A stretch of 64,000 nucleotides of DNA from Paludibacter sp. 47-17 (lineage in GTDB: Bacteria; Bacteroidota; Bacteroidia; Bacteroidales; Paludibacteraceae): contig MKVT01000001.1 of assembly GCA_001898935.1 (NCBI GenBank), positions 173,320 to 237,319 of the forward strand. The letters run 5' to 3'. Shown here in pieces: positions 10,352 to 20,283 of this stretch. Both the position numbers and the translations under genes were made by a program. The notes beneath the pieces are model-generated. The model was not told the DNA's origin and ran no database searches. It saw nothing but the letters and a program-made list of their open reading frames with translations. Positions within the stretch are counted from its first letter, which is position 1; every line of letters starts with the position of its first letter.

Positions 10352-12094
10352 ATGAACTTGTTTAAATGCTCCGTGATCATGCTGCTGCTGGTAGTTTCCC
10401 TGCCGGCATCCGCATCTGAAAAAACAAAAAAACTTCCTGCTAATGTGCCGGTTTTCACTGGGTTTACTTATGTGGGAGATGATAAAGTCTACCGGGATAA
10501 TCCCTTGTCGGATCGTGAGTTTTATAATCCTGTTTTACAGGGTTGTTACCCCGATCCGTCGATTTGCCGTAAAGGGGATGATTATTTCGTGGTGTCGTCG
10601 TCGTTTGCCATGTTCCCCGGTGTACCCATTTTTCATTCCAGGGATCTGGTGAACTGGAAACAGATCGGACACGTGCTGGACAGGAAGTCGCAACTCAAAG
10701 TATTTGATACCGGGGTGTCGGCCGGGATTTATGCACCGGCCATCCGCTACAACAAGTACAACGATACTTTTTACATGATTACTACCCAGTTTGCCGGCGG
10801 TATTGGCAATATGGTGGTGAAAACGAAGGACCCGTTTCAGGGATGGAGCGACCCCCTACCGTTGAAGTTCGATGGTATCGACCCTTCCTTGTTTTTTGAT
10901 GAGGATGGGAAAGCCTATGTGATTCATAACGATGCGCCCGATAAGGGAAAAGAATTGTACAACGGGCATCGCGTAATTAAAATCTGGGAATACGATGTGG
11001 CGAATGATCAGGTGATTGCCGGAACCGATCGGATTATTGTCGATGGAGGGGTAGATATCGCTCAGAAGCCGATCTGGATCGAGGCGCCGCATATTTATAA
11101 AAAGAACGGTATTTACTACCTGATGTGTGCCGAAGGGGGAACCGGCGGTTGGCACAGTGAAGTGATTTTCACCAGCGATAAGCCTATGGGGCCTTACAAA
11201 CCGGCGCCTTCGAACCCGATACTTTCACAACGGTATTTGCAGTCTGACCGTCCGGATAAAGTAGATTGGGCCGGGCATGCCGATCTGGTGGAAGGGCCCG
11301 ACGGAAAGTATTACGGTGTATTTCTGGCCATTCGCCCCAACGGTAAGGGACGTGTGAATACCGGTCGCGAAACTTTTATTCTTCCGGTCGACTGGTCGGG
11401 TACGTACCCTGTTTTCGAAAACGGGTTGGTGCCGATGAAGCCTAAACTCGAATTGCCCGAAGGGGTGGTGAATAAAACGGGGAAAGAAGGATTTTTTCCG
11501 AACGGGAACTTTCGGTTTACCGACGATTTTAAAAATCCGGTGCTCGATTTTCGCTGGATCAGCATGAGAGGCCCTCGCGAGGACTTTATCGCTTCTCATA
11601 CAAAGGGATTGATTATTAAGCCCTATGCGGTTAATATTAACGAAGTGAAGCCGGTGTCGGCTCTTTTTCATCGCCAGCAGCATAAGCGTTTCAGTGCCCA
11701 TACCCGTATGGAGTATCTGCCCGCAGGTCCGGGCGATCTGGCCGGATTGGTCTGCTACCAGAGTGAGGCGTTCAATTATGTGTTTGGAGTGACGGCCAAA
11801 GGCAAAGAGCATTTTATCGTGTTGGCCCGCACCGAACGAAAAGGAAGCCCCCGCGATGGCAAGGTGCAGACCACCGTTGTTGCCAGCCGGCAGGTGGACC
11901 TGGCAAAAGGGATCGATTTGAAGGTGTCGGCACTGGAAGATGAGTACCGGTTTGAATTTTCGACCGACAAGGTGAATTTTACAAACCTGGGCGGAGTGGT
12001 TTCGGGTGATATTCTTTCGACCAATGTGGCGGGCGGCTTTACGGGCGCACTGATTGGTCTGTATGCTACCACCCTGAATGATATTAAGTTATAA
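10352..12094 (+). CDS. GH43 beta-xylosidase / alpha-L-arabinofuranosidase with C-terminal sandwich
   Basis: Exported 580-residue glycosidase. After a signal peptide (about 1-20) the five-bladed propeller starts with NPVLQGCYPDPSIC, whose Asp (residue 68) is the expected general base. DGIDPSLFF carries the pKa-modulating Asp and IEAPHIYKKNG the general acid Glu. SSFAMFPGVPIFHSRDLVNW is typical of the subfamilies (GH43_10 to GH43_12 group) that carry an extra C-terminal beta-sandwich, here about residues 385-580. These enzymes release xylose or arabinofuranose from arabinoxylan oligosaccharides. The gene lies 10 bp after GH95 and 18 bp before GH115, consistent with cotranscription. Confidence 0.93.
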   Translation: MNLFKCSVIMLLLVVSLPASASEKTKKLPANVPVFTGFTYVGDDKVYRDNPLSDREFYNPVLQGCYPDPSICRKGDDYFVVSSSFAMFPGVPIFHSRDLVNWKQIGHVLDRKSQLKVFDTGVSAGIYAPAIRYNKYNDTFYMITTQFAGGIGNMVVKTKDPFQGWSDPLPLKFDGIDPSLFFDEDGKAYVIHNDAPDKGKELYNGHRVIKIWEYDVANDQVIAGTDRIIVDGGVDIAQKPIWIEAPHIYKKNGIYYLMCAEGGTGGWHSEVIFTSDKPMGPYKPAPSNPILSQRYLQSDRPDKVDWAGHADLVEGPDGKYYGVFLAIRPNGKGRVNTGRETFILPVDWSGTYPVFENGLVPMKPKLELPEGVVNKTGKEGFFPNGNFRFTDDFKNPVLDFRWISMRGPREDFIASHTKGLIIKPYAVNINEVKPVSALFHRQQHKRFSAHTRMEYLPAGPGDLAGLVCYQSEAFNYVFGVTAKGKEHFIVLARTERKGSPRDGKVQTTVVASRQVDLAKGIDLKVSALEDEYRFEFSTDKVNFTNLGGVVSGDILSTNVAGGFTGALIGLYATTLNDIKL

Positions 12095-12112
12095 CCAAGA
12101 AATTCTACTAGC

Positions 12113-14689
12113 ATGTTTAATACGAAATGGAGCGTAATGGCTGCTTTGTTCTTTTGGAGTGTCGGTTCTGTTGTTGCCGCCTCAAGGATGGGCCAAAGCT
12201 ATGTTACCGAACAGGAAGGAGATGGTTTTTTTACCATCAAAAACAAGGATGCGGTGGCCGGACTGCTGATCTGTTCTTCCGATTATCCGGGTGTAATCCG
12301 GGCGTTCTACGATTTACAGGAAGATATAGCACGGGTTACAGGCTCGAAACCCGATTTCAGGTTCAATAGAACCTTTAATGCACGGCAGGTGATCATTGCC
12401 GGAACCTTAGGTAAAAGCACCCTCGTCGATCGATTGGCCGAACGAAACTTGATTGATGCGAATGAACTCCGCGGGAAATGGGAGAAATTCATTATCAAAA
12501 CGATCGATAATCCGTTGCCGGGTGTCCAACAGGCGTTGGTGATTGCCGGTAGCGATAAACGAGGTACTATTTACGGTATTTACGATTTGTCGGAACAGCT
12601 GGGAGTATCGCCCTGGTACTGGTGGGCCGATGTACCGGTTCAGAAAAAAGAGAAGGTGTTCGTTGTTCCCGGTGCCTATACCCAAGGCGAACCTGCCGTG
12701 AAGTACCGCGGGATTTTTATCAACGACGAGGCACCCTGCCTTACCAGCTGGGTGAAACATACCTACGGCACCGATTATGGCGATCATCGGTTTTATACCC
12801 GCGTTTTTGAGCTGATTCTGAGGTTGAAGGGTAATTATTTGTGGCCGGCCATGTGGAACTGGGCCTTTTATGCCGATGATCCGCTCAATAGTAAGATAGC
12901 CGACGAGATGGGGATCGTGATGGGGACTTCGCACCACGAGCCGATGGCGCGCAACCATCAGGAGTGGAGCCGGAAACGCCGGGAATATGGCGCCTGGAAC
13001 TACGCGACCAACCAAAAGGTAATCGATCGGTTTTTCAGGGAGGGGATCGAGCGGATGAAAGGTACGGAGGATATCGTTACCATTGGGATGCGCGGCGATG
13101 GCGATGAAGCCATGTCGAAAGAAACGGACGTGCAGTTGCTCGAACGGGTGGTTAAAAATCAACGTAAAATAATCGAACAAACCACAAAACGACCTGCCGG
13201 CGCGACTCCCCAGATTTGGGCCCTTTACAAGGAAGTGCTCGATTATTACGATGCCGGCATGGGGGTGCCCGAGGATGTTATAATTCTCTTGTGCGACGAT
13301 AACTGGGGTAATGTGCGTCGTCTTCCCAATGCAAAAGAATTAAACCACCCGGGCGGATGGGGGATGTATTACCATGTCGACTATGTGGGTGCCCCCCGTA
13401 ATTCGAAATGGCTCAATGTAACTCCGATCCAGCATATGTGGGAGCAGTTGCAGCTCACCTACGATTATGGCGTCGATCGGCTTTGGGTGCTCAACGTGGG
13501 CGATATCAAACCCATGGAATACCCCATCACCTTGTTTATGGATATGGCCTGGAACCCGACACGGTACACTGCCGCCGACCTGCTGGATCATCCGCGGGCA
13601 TTTTGTGCGCAACAATTCGGGTCCGATCAGGCCGACGAAGCGATGCGCATTTTAAACCTGTACAGCAAATACAACGGTCGGGTTACTGCCGAAATGCTCG
13701 ATCGTACAACCTATAATCTCGAAACCGGAGAGTGGAAAAAGGTATCGGACGAATACCTGAAACTCGAGGCCGAAGCATTACGGCAATACCTCACGCTGAA
13801 GCCGGAGTTCCGCGATGCCTACAAGCAATTGATTTTGTTTCCGGTTCAGGCGATGGCCAATCTTTACGAGATGTATTATTCGCAGGCCATGAATCATCAG
13901 TTGTATGCCGCGAATAATCCGCAAGCCAATGCGTGGGCCGATAAGGTGGTACGCACGTTTAAACGTGATGCCGAGTTGGAATACGATTACAACCATGTGA
14001 TGGCCAATGGGAAATGGAAAAATATGATGATCCAGAAAAAGATTGGCTACACGTCGTGGAACGATAATTTTCCGGCGAATAAGATGCCGGAGGTTTTCAG
14101 AATCGAAAATCCCGGAACTGCTGTCGGAAAGTACGTTTTTACTCCCGGTAATGGGTATGTGTCGATCGAGGCCGAACACTATTACGAACTGAAGCATGCC
14201 GCCCATGCCCGCTGGACCGTGATTCCCCATTCGGGACGTACCCTGAGTGGTATGGCGGTCATGCCTTATTCGGAGCCGGTAGCCGGTGCATCCGTAAGTT
14301 ATAAAATGAAACTTCCGGCCGAAGTGAAAACCGTTACGGTTCACGTAGTGGTAAAATCGACCCTCGCTTTTGCCAATCTGGATGGACATCGATACCAGGT
14401 CGGATGGGAGGGAGGAGAATCGCAAACGGTAAATTTCAATGCCGATTTGAACGAAAAACCGGAAAATATCTATTCGGTATTCTACCCTACCGTTGCCCGC
14501 AGAGTGGTGGAGAAGAAGGTGAAGCTGGAGGTGCCGGCATCGGCAGACGGGATGCAGGTACTCACACTGACTCCCTTGGATCCGGGTATCGTATTCCAAA
14601 AAATCGTGGTCGACTTCGGAGGGTACAAAAACTCCTATCTGTTTATGGATGAGTCGCCCAGTATCAGGTCAAACTCGACGGTAAAATAA
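12113..14689 (+). CDS. GH115 xylan alpha-1,2-glucuronidase
   Basis: Exported 858-residue enzyme that removes (4-O-methyl-)glucuronic acid from glucuronoxylan; unlike GH67 it can act on internal decorations. Signal peptide about 1-23. Family-specific blocks include SDKRGTIYGIYDLSEQLGVS, SPWYWWADVPV, the long KYRGIFINDEAP stretch, LKGNYLWPAMWNWAF, GMRGDGDEAM and RLWVLNVGDIKPMEYP. A C-terminal domain (about 670-858) with SIEAEHYYEL is typical of long Bacteroidota GH115 proteins. This is the strongest substrate marker in the locus: GH115 is known only from glucuronoxylan-type substrates. It lies 17 bp before the next gene. Confidence 0.95.
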   Translation: MFNTKWSVMAALFFWSVGSVVAASRMGQSYVTEQEGDGFFTIKNKDAVAGLLICSSDYPGVIRAFYDLQEDIARVTGSKPDFRFNRTFNARQVIIAGTLGKSTLVDRLAERNLIDANELRGKWEKFIIKTIDNPLPGVQQALVIAGSDKRGTIYGIYDLSEQLGVSPWYWWADVPVQKKEKVFVVPGAYTQGEPAVKYRGIFINDEAPCLTSWVKHTYGTDYGDHRFYTRVFELILRLKGNYLWPAMWNWAFYADDPLNSKIADEMGIVMGTSHHEPMARNHQEWSRKRREYGAWNYATNQKVIDRFFREGIERMKGTEDIVTIGMRGDGDEAMSKETDVQLLERVVKNQRKIIEQTTKRPAGATPQIWALYKEVLDYYDAGMGVPEDVIILLCDDNWGNVRRLPNAKELNHPGGWGMYYHVDYVGAPRNSKWLNVTPIQHMWEQLQLTYDYGVDRLWVLNVGDIKPMEYPITLFMDMAWNPTRYTAADLLDHPRAFCAQQFGSDQADEAMRILNLYSKYNGRVTAEMLDRTTYNLETGEWKKVSDEYLKLEAEALRQYLTLKPEFRDAYKQLILFPVQAMANLYEMYYSQAMNHQLYAANNPQANAWADKVVRTFKRDAELEYDYNHVMANGKWKNMMIQKKIGYTSWNDNFPANKMPEVFRIENPGTAVGKYVFTPGNGYVSIEAEHYYELKHAAHARWTVIPHSGRTLSGMAVMPYSEPVAGASVSYKMKLPAEVKTVTVHVVVKSTLAFANLDGHRYQVGWEGGESQTVNFNADLNEKPENIYSVFYPTVARRVVEKKVKLEVPASADGMQVLTLTPLDPGIVFQKIVVDFGGYKNSYLFMDESPSIRSNSTVK

Positions 14690-14706
14690 TCATAATTGAA
14701 TAATAA

Positions 14707-16797
14707 ATGAAGGCTTTTAAATTAGTGAGTGTTGGTAAATTGTTGGTTTTTATGCTGATGTTGTCGGGTTGCGTGGCGGTGAAAGCCGAAAGTAAACGGA
14801 CGGTAAATAAATTCGTACACCGTACGGCCGGGAATCCTTATCTCCCGCTATGGGAACATTTACCCGATGGAGAACCGCGTGTTTTTGAAGATCCCGATAA
14901 ACCCGGTTTCTACCGGGCTTATATAATTGGTTCGCATGATTTGCGTTTCACGAGTTATTGCGGACCCGATATACGGATGTGGTCGGCTCCGGTCGAAAAT
15001 TTATCGGAATGGAGGGACGAAGGGCCGATATTTTCGTACCACATCGAAGGGCAGTGGGATGTGATGTACGCTCCCGACCTGGTGGAAGTGAAACGCAGGG
15101 ACGGAACAAAGGAGTATTACCTGTATCCGCATAGTCGCGGTCGCAACCGCGAAGCGATGGTGGCTAAAGGTGCTCGTCCCGATGGTCCTTTCACGCCCAT
15201 CAATCTTACCGAAGATGGAACGCGTACGGTTCCGGGAAGTATTTTGGGTTTCGATCCTGCCGTATATATCGAATACATTACCGATCCTGCCGATCCCGAT
15301 TTTGAAATCGGGTTCCGGGCCTATGCTTTCTGGGGGTTTCAACGCTCGCTGGCGGCTCAGTTAGATCAAAATACAATGTATTCGCTCCGTCCGGGTACCG
15401 ACATCATTCCCTACCTGCTTCCGGCCAGTTCGCGCTACGGGGCGATACGCGATCCTCAAGGCACGGTATACCCGAATGTATATGCCGGCCAGGACCTGGG
15501 CACCTTTAATTTTTTCGAAGCTTCGTCGATTCGTAAGGTTGGCAATAAATACATCACTGTTTTCAGCGGTTACTCCGGGCCCGAATATGGTGTGAGCAGT
15601 TCCAATTCGACCTTGCGTTATGCTGTTGCCGATTCGCCGCTGGGCCCGTGGAAAAGCGGGGGTGTGCTCATCGATTCGCGGGGGCCAGTATTGAATAAAG
15701 ACGGTTCGCGGATTCAAACATCCAACGGCGGACACAATACGCACGGTAGTATCGAGCAAATCAACGGCCAGTGGTATGTGTTTTACCATCGTCCACCCCG
15801 GAATTTTGGCTTTGCACGCCAGGCTGTTGTAGCTCCTGTGACGATACAGGTAGACGATAAACCTGTGGCCGAAGGAGGAACAGCCGTAATCAGAGGGTAC
15901 GATCCCTATGCCGCCGATCGGATTTGGGGTGTGAAAGATGCTCAGGGAGTCGAATACAAAGGAGCTGAGGTGACTTCGGAAGGTTTTCATATGTACGGAC
16001 TCGATCCGTATCAGTACTACTCTGCAGGGTATGCCTGTTACCTGTCCGATGTGTCGATGCAGCAGGATTCATGGGATATCTGGGATAATCATATGCCCAT
16101 CACCAATATGAGAAACGGATCCGTCGCAGGATTTAAATATTTTGGATTTGGCGGCCTCCCGCGCGATACGAAAGGATTGAAAGCCTTTGAAGGTGCCCGT
16201 AAAGGTAATAAAACGGCTTTTAATCTTTTTCTGACACCCCGCTCGGCTGCATCGTTTAAAGTACATGTGTGGCTCGATGGCCCGTGGGATACTGCTCCCT
16301 GGAAGGGAAAAAAGATCGGCGAAATCATTGTCCCGGCCAACTCGAAAAAGGAGCTTACGAAATTTACGGTCGATGTAGCCCGTTTCGTCGAAGGTCTGGA
16401 TAAAAAACATGCTATCTTTCTCGTTGCCGAATCCGCAAGTCAGGAACCGCTGTTCGACTTCGAAGGCTTAGGATTCAGTTCGGCATCTAAATCAATTGAC
16501 CGACCGCTTGTTCCTGTTGTCCAAATTACGGTCGATGGAAAGAATATCGGGATGCCTGCGTTTCCGGTTCGTTCCACCCATCAAAACGGGATCATGGGTT
16601 ACGACTTGTATGAAGCCGAGGTAAAGCTTCCTGCCGGAACCACCTCCATCCCGGTTGTAGCAGCCACTTCAAATCACGCCGGTGTAAGCATCGAAATCGA
16701 ACAGGCGACATCCCTGTCGGTACCGGCGCTGGTTAAATGCAACTTTAAGGGTGTTGTGAAAACATATAAAGTAGTGTTTTCCAGTCCGGCCTCCTGA
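14707..16797 (+). CDS. GH43-like propeller glycosidase lipoprotein with accessory domains
   Basis: Predicted 696-residue lipoprotein (lipobox LSGC at about 19-22). The N-terminal two-thirds read as a GH43-type five-bladed propeller: PYLPLWEHLPDGEPRVF, YIIGSHD, WDVMYAPDLV, GFDPAVYIEY and FFEASSIRK, which supply plausible base Asp, modulator Asp and acid Glu. This is a divergent branch in which the usual NPxxxxxxDP opening is replaced by PDGEP. After about residue 400 there is a CBM6-like sandwich (SVAGFKYFGF ... FDFEGLGFSS) and a shorter C-terminal sandwich. It is the last of the six clustered glycosidase genes. It may be an arabinosidase or xylosidase on the surface; the specificity is open. 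Confidence 0.75.
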   Translation: MKAFKLVSVGKLLVFMLMLSGCVAVKAESKRTVNKFVHRTAGNPYLPLWEHLPDGEPRVFEDPDKPGFYRAYIIGSHDLRFTSYCGPDIRMWSAPVENLSEWRDEGPIFSYHIEGQWDVMYAPDLVEVKRRDGTKEYYLYPHSRGRNREAMVAKGARPDGPFTPINLTEDGTRTVPGSILGFDPAVYIEYITDPADPDFEIGFRAYAFWGFQRSLAAQLDQNTMYSLRPGTDIIPYLLPASSRYGAIRDPQGTVYPNVYAGQDLGTFNFFEASSIRKVGNKYITVFSGYSGPEYGVSSSNSTLRYAVADSPLGPWKSGGVLIDSRGPVLNKDGSRIQTSNGGHNTHGSIEQINGQWYVFYHRPPRNFGFARQAVVAPVTIQVDDKPVAEGGTAVIRGYDPYAADRIWGVKDAQGVEYKGAEVTSEGFHMYGLDPYQYYSAGYACYLSDVSMQQDSWDIWDNHMPITNMRNGSVAGFKYFGFGGLPRDTKGLKAFEGARKGNKTAFNLFLTPRSAASFKVHVWLDGPWDTAPWKGKKIGEIIVPANSKKELTKFTVDVARFVEGLDKKHAIFLVAESASQEPLFDFEGLGFSSASKSIDRPLVPVVQITVDGKNIGMPAFPVRSTHQNGIMGYDLYEAEVKLPAGTTSIPVVAATSNHAGVSIEIEQATSLSVPALVKCNFKGVVKTYKVVFSSPAS

Positions 16798-16878
16798 TGT
16801 GAATTCCGCTTTACAAGCTTGTATCTAATATTGGAAATAAAGTATCTATAATTAGATAAGCTCCGGTGGGGCATGGAT

Positions 16879-16886
16879 TATTTTTG
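16879..16886 (+). promoter_or_regulatory. Candidate -7 box upstream of the first susC
   Basis: TATTTTTG is a perfect match to TAnnTTTG. No TTTG is present at the matching -33 spacing. It is the only consensus match that I find in the leader, 243 bp upstream of the susC ATG, implying a long leader RNA if used. Confidence 0.3.
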
Positions 16887-17051
16887 TGCATGAAAAAAGT
16901 GCTAAAAAGTATGTAATAAAGGCCGATTCGGGCAGGAAAACACAAACAGCTATTAAATACAGGCAGTATCTATAAATAAAATATAATTGTTAACCTCAAA
17001 AAATTCTGATATGACACCAACGATTGATTACAGCTGAAACCCATGGAACCC

Positions 17052-17072
17052 GGAAACGCGATCGCTGTTTCC
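17052..17072 (+). other. Short hairpin in the susC leader
   Basis: GGAAAC and GTTTCC (6-bp perfect arms) flank a 9-nt loop that contains the self-complementary GCGATCGC. It lies 57 bp before the susC start in an otherwise AT-rich leader. There is no T-tract, so it is not an intrinsic terminator. Confidence 0.4.
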
Positions 17073-17128
17073 AACTAGCATACACATAAAAAAATATTCA
17101 TTCCAAGTTAAAGATTAATGAAGATATA

Positions 17129-20100
17129 ATGAAACAATTTATTCATAACAAGAGATATGATTTCATCAAGGTCAGCAAGCTGAAAGCAATATCGGTATCT
17201 TTATTTATTTTAGTGTCGGGTTGTTTTTCAACCTTAGCGGCACAAAATAATATCCTGGTTAAAGGTGTGGTGGTCGATACATCAAAAGAACCAATTATTG
17301 CAGCTTCCGTCGTACTTAAATCGAGCACAGGAATCGGTACGGTTACCGATGTCAACGGGCGTTTTTCAATCGAAGTGCCCTCGGCCAATGCAGTGCTGGT
17401 AGTTTCCTATATAGGGATGGAAACCCAGGAAGTGCCTTTGCGCGGACGTACTTCGATCACTGTCGAGATGAAGGATAACAATTTGATTCTCGAAGAAGTG
17501 GTTGTCGTAGGATTCGGTCAGCAAAAAAAAGCGAGTATTGTAGGCTCGATCGTTCAAACCGGAGCCGATAAGCTGGAACGTACCGGAGGGGTAAGCAACC
17601 TCGGCGCCGCCTTGACCGGTAATTTGCCGGGGGTGGTAACCATCAGCAGCACGGGGGTGCCGGGCGAAGAAGATCCGCGGATTTTAATTCGTGCGGCCAG
17701 TTCATGGAACAATAGCGAACCGCTCGTGCTCATCGATGGGATTGAACGCCCTTTGTCGAGTGTCGATATCAATTCGGTAGAGTCGATTTCCGTTTTAAAA
17801 GATGCCTCGGCCACTGCAGTATTCGGGGTGAAGGGAGCCAATGGGGTAATATTGGTATCGACAAAGCGAGGAAAGGAAGGAAAGGCCCGTATCGATGTGG
17901 GCTTCAGTTCCACTGTCAAAACAGCTTCCCGCTTGCCGGGCAAGCTCGATGCGTATGATGCATTGATGTTGAAAAACCGTCTGGTGGAATACGAACTGGC
18001 TTCGTTACCTTCGTCGTGGGCCTATATTACTCCGCAAAGTACGATCGATCAGTACCGGAATCAAACTACGCAGGAGCAACGCGAACGTTATCCGAATATC
18101 GACTGGGTCGATTATTTATTCAAGGATTTCGCCATGTCGTACAATACCAATGTGAATATCTCGGGAGGTACCAGTAAGGTGAAGTATTTCTCGGCGCTCG
18201 ACTATCAGTACGAAGGCGACTTATTCGACGTGAAGGATAATAACCGCGGTTACAGCACCGGGTTCGGGTTTAACCGCCTGAATACGCGTACCAATCTCGA
18301 TTTCCAACTGACCAAAACCACTTCGTTCAAAGTCAATCTTTTTGGTTCGTACGGGGTGAAACAGTCGCCCTGGAGCGATTTTGAATACCGCCTGTGGAAC
18401 GGAGCCTATTCGTTGTCGCCGGATGTGTACTACCCCCGCTATTCCGATGGCGCCTGGGGTTATTATGCTCCGCAAGCCGTCGATGCTCCCAACTCGGCCA
18501 TGGAGATTGCTACCAAAGGGATGAAGCAGTCGACAACGACGCGCATCAATACCGACTTTGCGTTGCAGCAGGATCTGGGATTTCTGCTCAAGGGACTGAG
18601 TTTGAATGCCAAGTTGTCGTGGGACTTCAATTCGATGGAGGCCGACCGGGGCGTGCGTGATAATAGCGATGTATATCAAAAGTGGATTGATCCGAAAACA
18701 GGGGTAGTCTTCATTCCGAATAATATCGACGGAAATACCAATTTCGACTGGCAGGAAAACGTGAACTGGAGTACCCAGGCGGGTACGATGCAGGACTGGA
18801 ATACCCGCCGTATCCTGCGGTATCAGGCCCAGCTCAATTATGGCGCTTCGTTTGGCAACCATAACGTGACGGCCATGGGTAACGTAGCCCGTGAAGAAAA
18901 TGCCGGTGGTAGCGCTATTCCTAATTACCGCGAGGACTGGGTGTTCCGTACCACATACAATTATGCCAATAAGTATTTCGCGGAATACAACGGCGCGTAC
19001 AACGGTTCCGAGAAATTCAGTCCCGAATATCGTTTCGCGTTTTTCTCGTCGGGAGCTGTAGGATGGATGCTAAGCGAAGAGAAATTCATGAAAAGCCTTA
19101 GCTTTCTCGATATGCTGAAGCTCAGAGCTTCGTACGGCCAGATAGGAGACGATAATGTGAGCAGCAGCTTTTTGTACATGACCTTGTGGAATTACGGCGG
19201 AACGTCGTGGCTGGGCGATACCGAGAACTCGCGGAGTCCCTACACCTGGTATTCGCTCAATCAGCTGGGAAATCCCGATATCCACTGGGAAACTGCAATC
19301 AAACGGAATTATGGAGTCGATTTCGCACTGTTCGACGGACTGATTTCGGGAGCCTTCGATTATTTCCACGACAACCGTACCGATATTCTGGTAGCCGGCA
19401 CCAACCGGGCCATTCCTTCCTACTTTGGAATGAAAGCACCGTTTGCCAACCTGGGTGAAGTGGAAGTGAAAGGTTACGAAGCAGAGCTGAAATTCAACAA
19501 AGTACTACCTAATAAAATGCGTATCTGGGCCAATGCCAGTATGACCCACGCGGTGGATAAGATCATCGAACGCGACGATCCGCAATTGCTGCCGGCCTAC
19601 CGTAAACAGGCGGGTTATGCCATCGGTCAGACCCGTTCGGTCATTACGCACGGTTACTATACTACTCCCGATGAGTTATACGCTACTACTCAGTTTGAAA
19701 GCCACGACGCCTCCAAAATGCTGGGGAACTACGTACTGGTCGATTTCAACGGCGATGGTATCATCGACGATAACGATAAGGCTCCCACGGAGTATTCGTC
19801 CAATCCTCAAAATACCTATAATACTACTTTCGGGGTCGATTATAAAGGATTCAGTGTATTCCTTCAGTTCTACGGAGTTAATAATGTATCGCGTTGGATC
19901 GGTTTGTCGAGTTTTTCACGTCCCTGGATGAATACGGCCTATTACGAGGGTAATCTGTGGTCGAAAGAAGAGTTGAATCCCGACGCTCCCAATCCTACGC
20001 TCGCCAGCACCAATTACGGCGAATACCGGGGCGACCATTACCTTTACGATGGGTCGTACCTTCGTTTGAAAAACGCTGAGGTGTCGTATACCTTCGATTC

Positions 20101-20272
20101 GAAAACGGTAAAACGGATCGGACTGAATGCCTTACGGGTGTATCTGAATGGAAATAACCTGTTGTTCTGGTCGAACATGCCCGACGATCGCGAGTCGAAC
20201 GTAGGCGGATGGCAGGTGAGTCATTATCCGACAATGAAGCGATTTAATTTAGGTTTGAAAGTGACATTTTAA
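17129..20272 (+). CDS. SusC-family TonB-dependent outer-membrane glycan transporter (pair 1)
   Basis: Outer-membrane barrel of 1,047 residues that imports oligosaccharides with its SusD lid. Signal sequence to about residue 38 (ending STLAAQN). Then a carboxypeptidase-regulatory-like beta-sandwich (VKGVVVDTSKEPIIAASV ... GRFSIEVP), a TonB-box-like region EEVVVVGFGQQKK, a plug domain with LVLIDGIERPLSSVDINSVE and SVLKDASATAVFGVKGANGV, and a barrel of about 800 residues ending in MKRFNLGLKVTF with the terminal Phe expected for BAM recognition. The susD partner starts 11 bp downstream. Transcription is likely driven from the upstream leader under the HTCS. Confidence 0.95.
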   Translation: MKQFIHNKRYDFIKVSKLKAISVSLFILVSGCFSTLAAQNNILVKGVVVDTSKEPIIAASVVLKSSTGIGTVTDVNGRFSIEVPSANAVLVVSYIGMETQEVPLRGRTSITVEMKDNNLILEEVVVVGFGQQKKASIVGSIVQTGADKLERTGGVSNLGAALTGNLPGVVTISSTGVPGEEDPRILIRAASSWNNSEPLVLIDGIERPLSSVDINSVESISVLKDASATAVFGVKGANGVILVSTKRGKEGKARIDVGFSSTVKTASRLPGKLDAYDALMLKNRLVEYELASLPSSWAYITPQSTIDQYRNQTTQEQRERYPNIDWVDYLFKDFAMSYNTNVNISGGTSKVKYFSALDYQYEGDLFDVKDNNRGYSTGFGFNRLNTRTNLDFQLTKTTSFKVNLFGSYGVKQSPWSDFEYRLWNGAYSLSPDVYYPRYSDGAWGYYAPQAVDAPNSAMEIATKGMKQSTTTRINTDFALQQDLGFLLKGLSLNAKLSWDFNSMEADRGVRDNSDVYQKWIDPKTGVVFIPNNIDGNTNFDWQENVNWSTQAGTMQDWNTRRILRYQAQLNYGASFGNHNVTAMGNVAREENAGGSAIPNYREDWVFRTTYNYANKYFAEYNGAYNGSEKFSPEYRFAFFSSGAVGWMLSEEKFMKSLSFLDMLKLRASYGQIGDDNVSSSFLYMTLWNYGGTSWLGDTENSRSPYTWYSLNQLGNPDIHWETAIKRNYGVDFALFDGLISGAFDYFHDNRTDILVAGTNRAIPSYFGMKAPFANLGEVEVKGYEAELKFNKVLPNKMRIWANASMTHAVDKIIERDDPQLLPAYRKQAGYAIGQTRSVITHGYYTTPDELYATTQFESHDASKMLGNYVLVDFNGDGIIDDNDKAPTEYSSNPQNTYNTTFGVDYKGFSVFLQFYGVNNVSRWIGLSSFSRPWMNTAYYEGNLWSKEELNPDAPNPTLASTNYGEYRGDHYLYDGSYLRLKNAEVSYTFDSKTVKRIGLNALRVYLNGNNLLFWSNMPDDRESNVGGWQVSHYPTMKRFNLGLKVTF

Positions 20273-20283
20273 AGCAGTTGAAA

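Larger units (their letters stand above)
16798..17128. other. 331-bp non-coding leader before the susC/susD genes
   Basis: AT-rich gap between the glycosidase operon and the first susC. I see no credible gene in it and no clear terminator after 16797. It contains one -7-like box (16879-16886) and one short hairpin (17052-17072), annotated separately. The 243 bp from the box to the susC ATG would be an unusually long 5' untranslated leader, so post-transcriptional control is possible. Confidence 0.6.

Noticed and set aside
17011..17037. Eight-codon leader peptide (MTPTIDYS) before the susC hairpin
   Set aside because: Too short to judge, no ribosome-binding evidence, and no run of regulatory codons.
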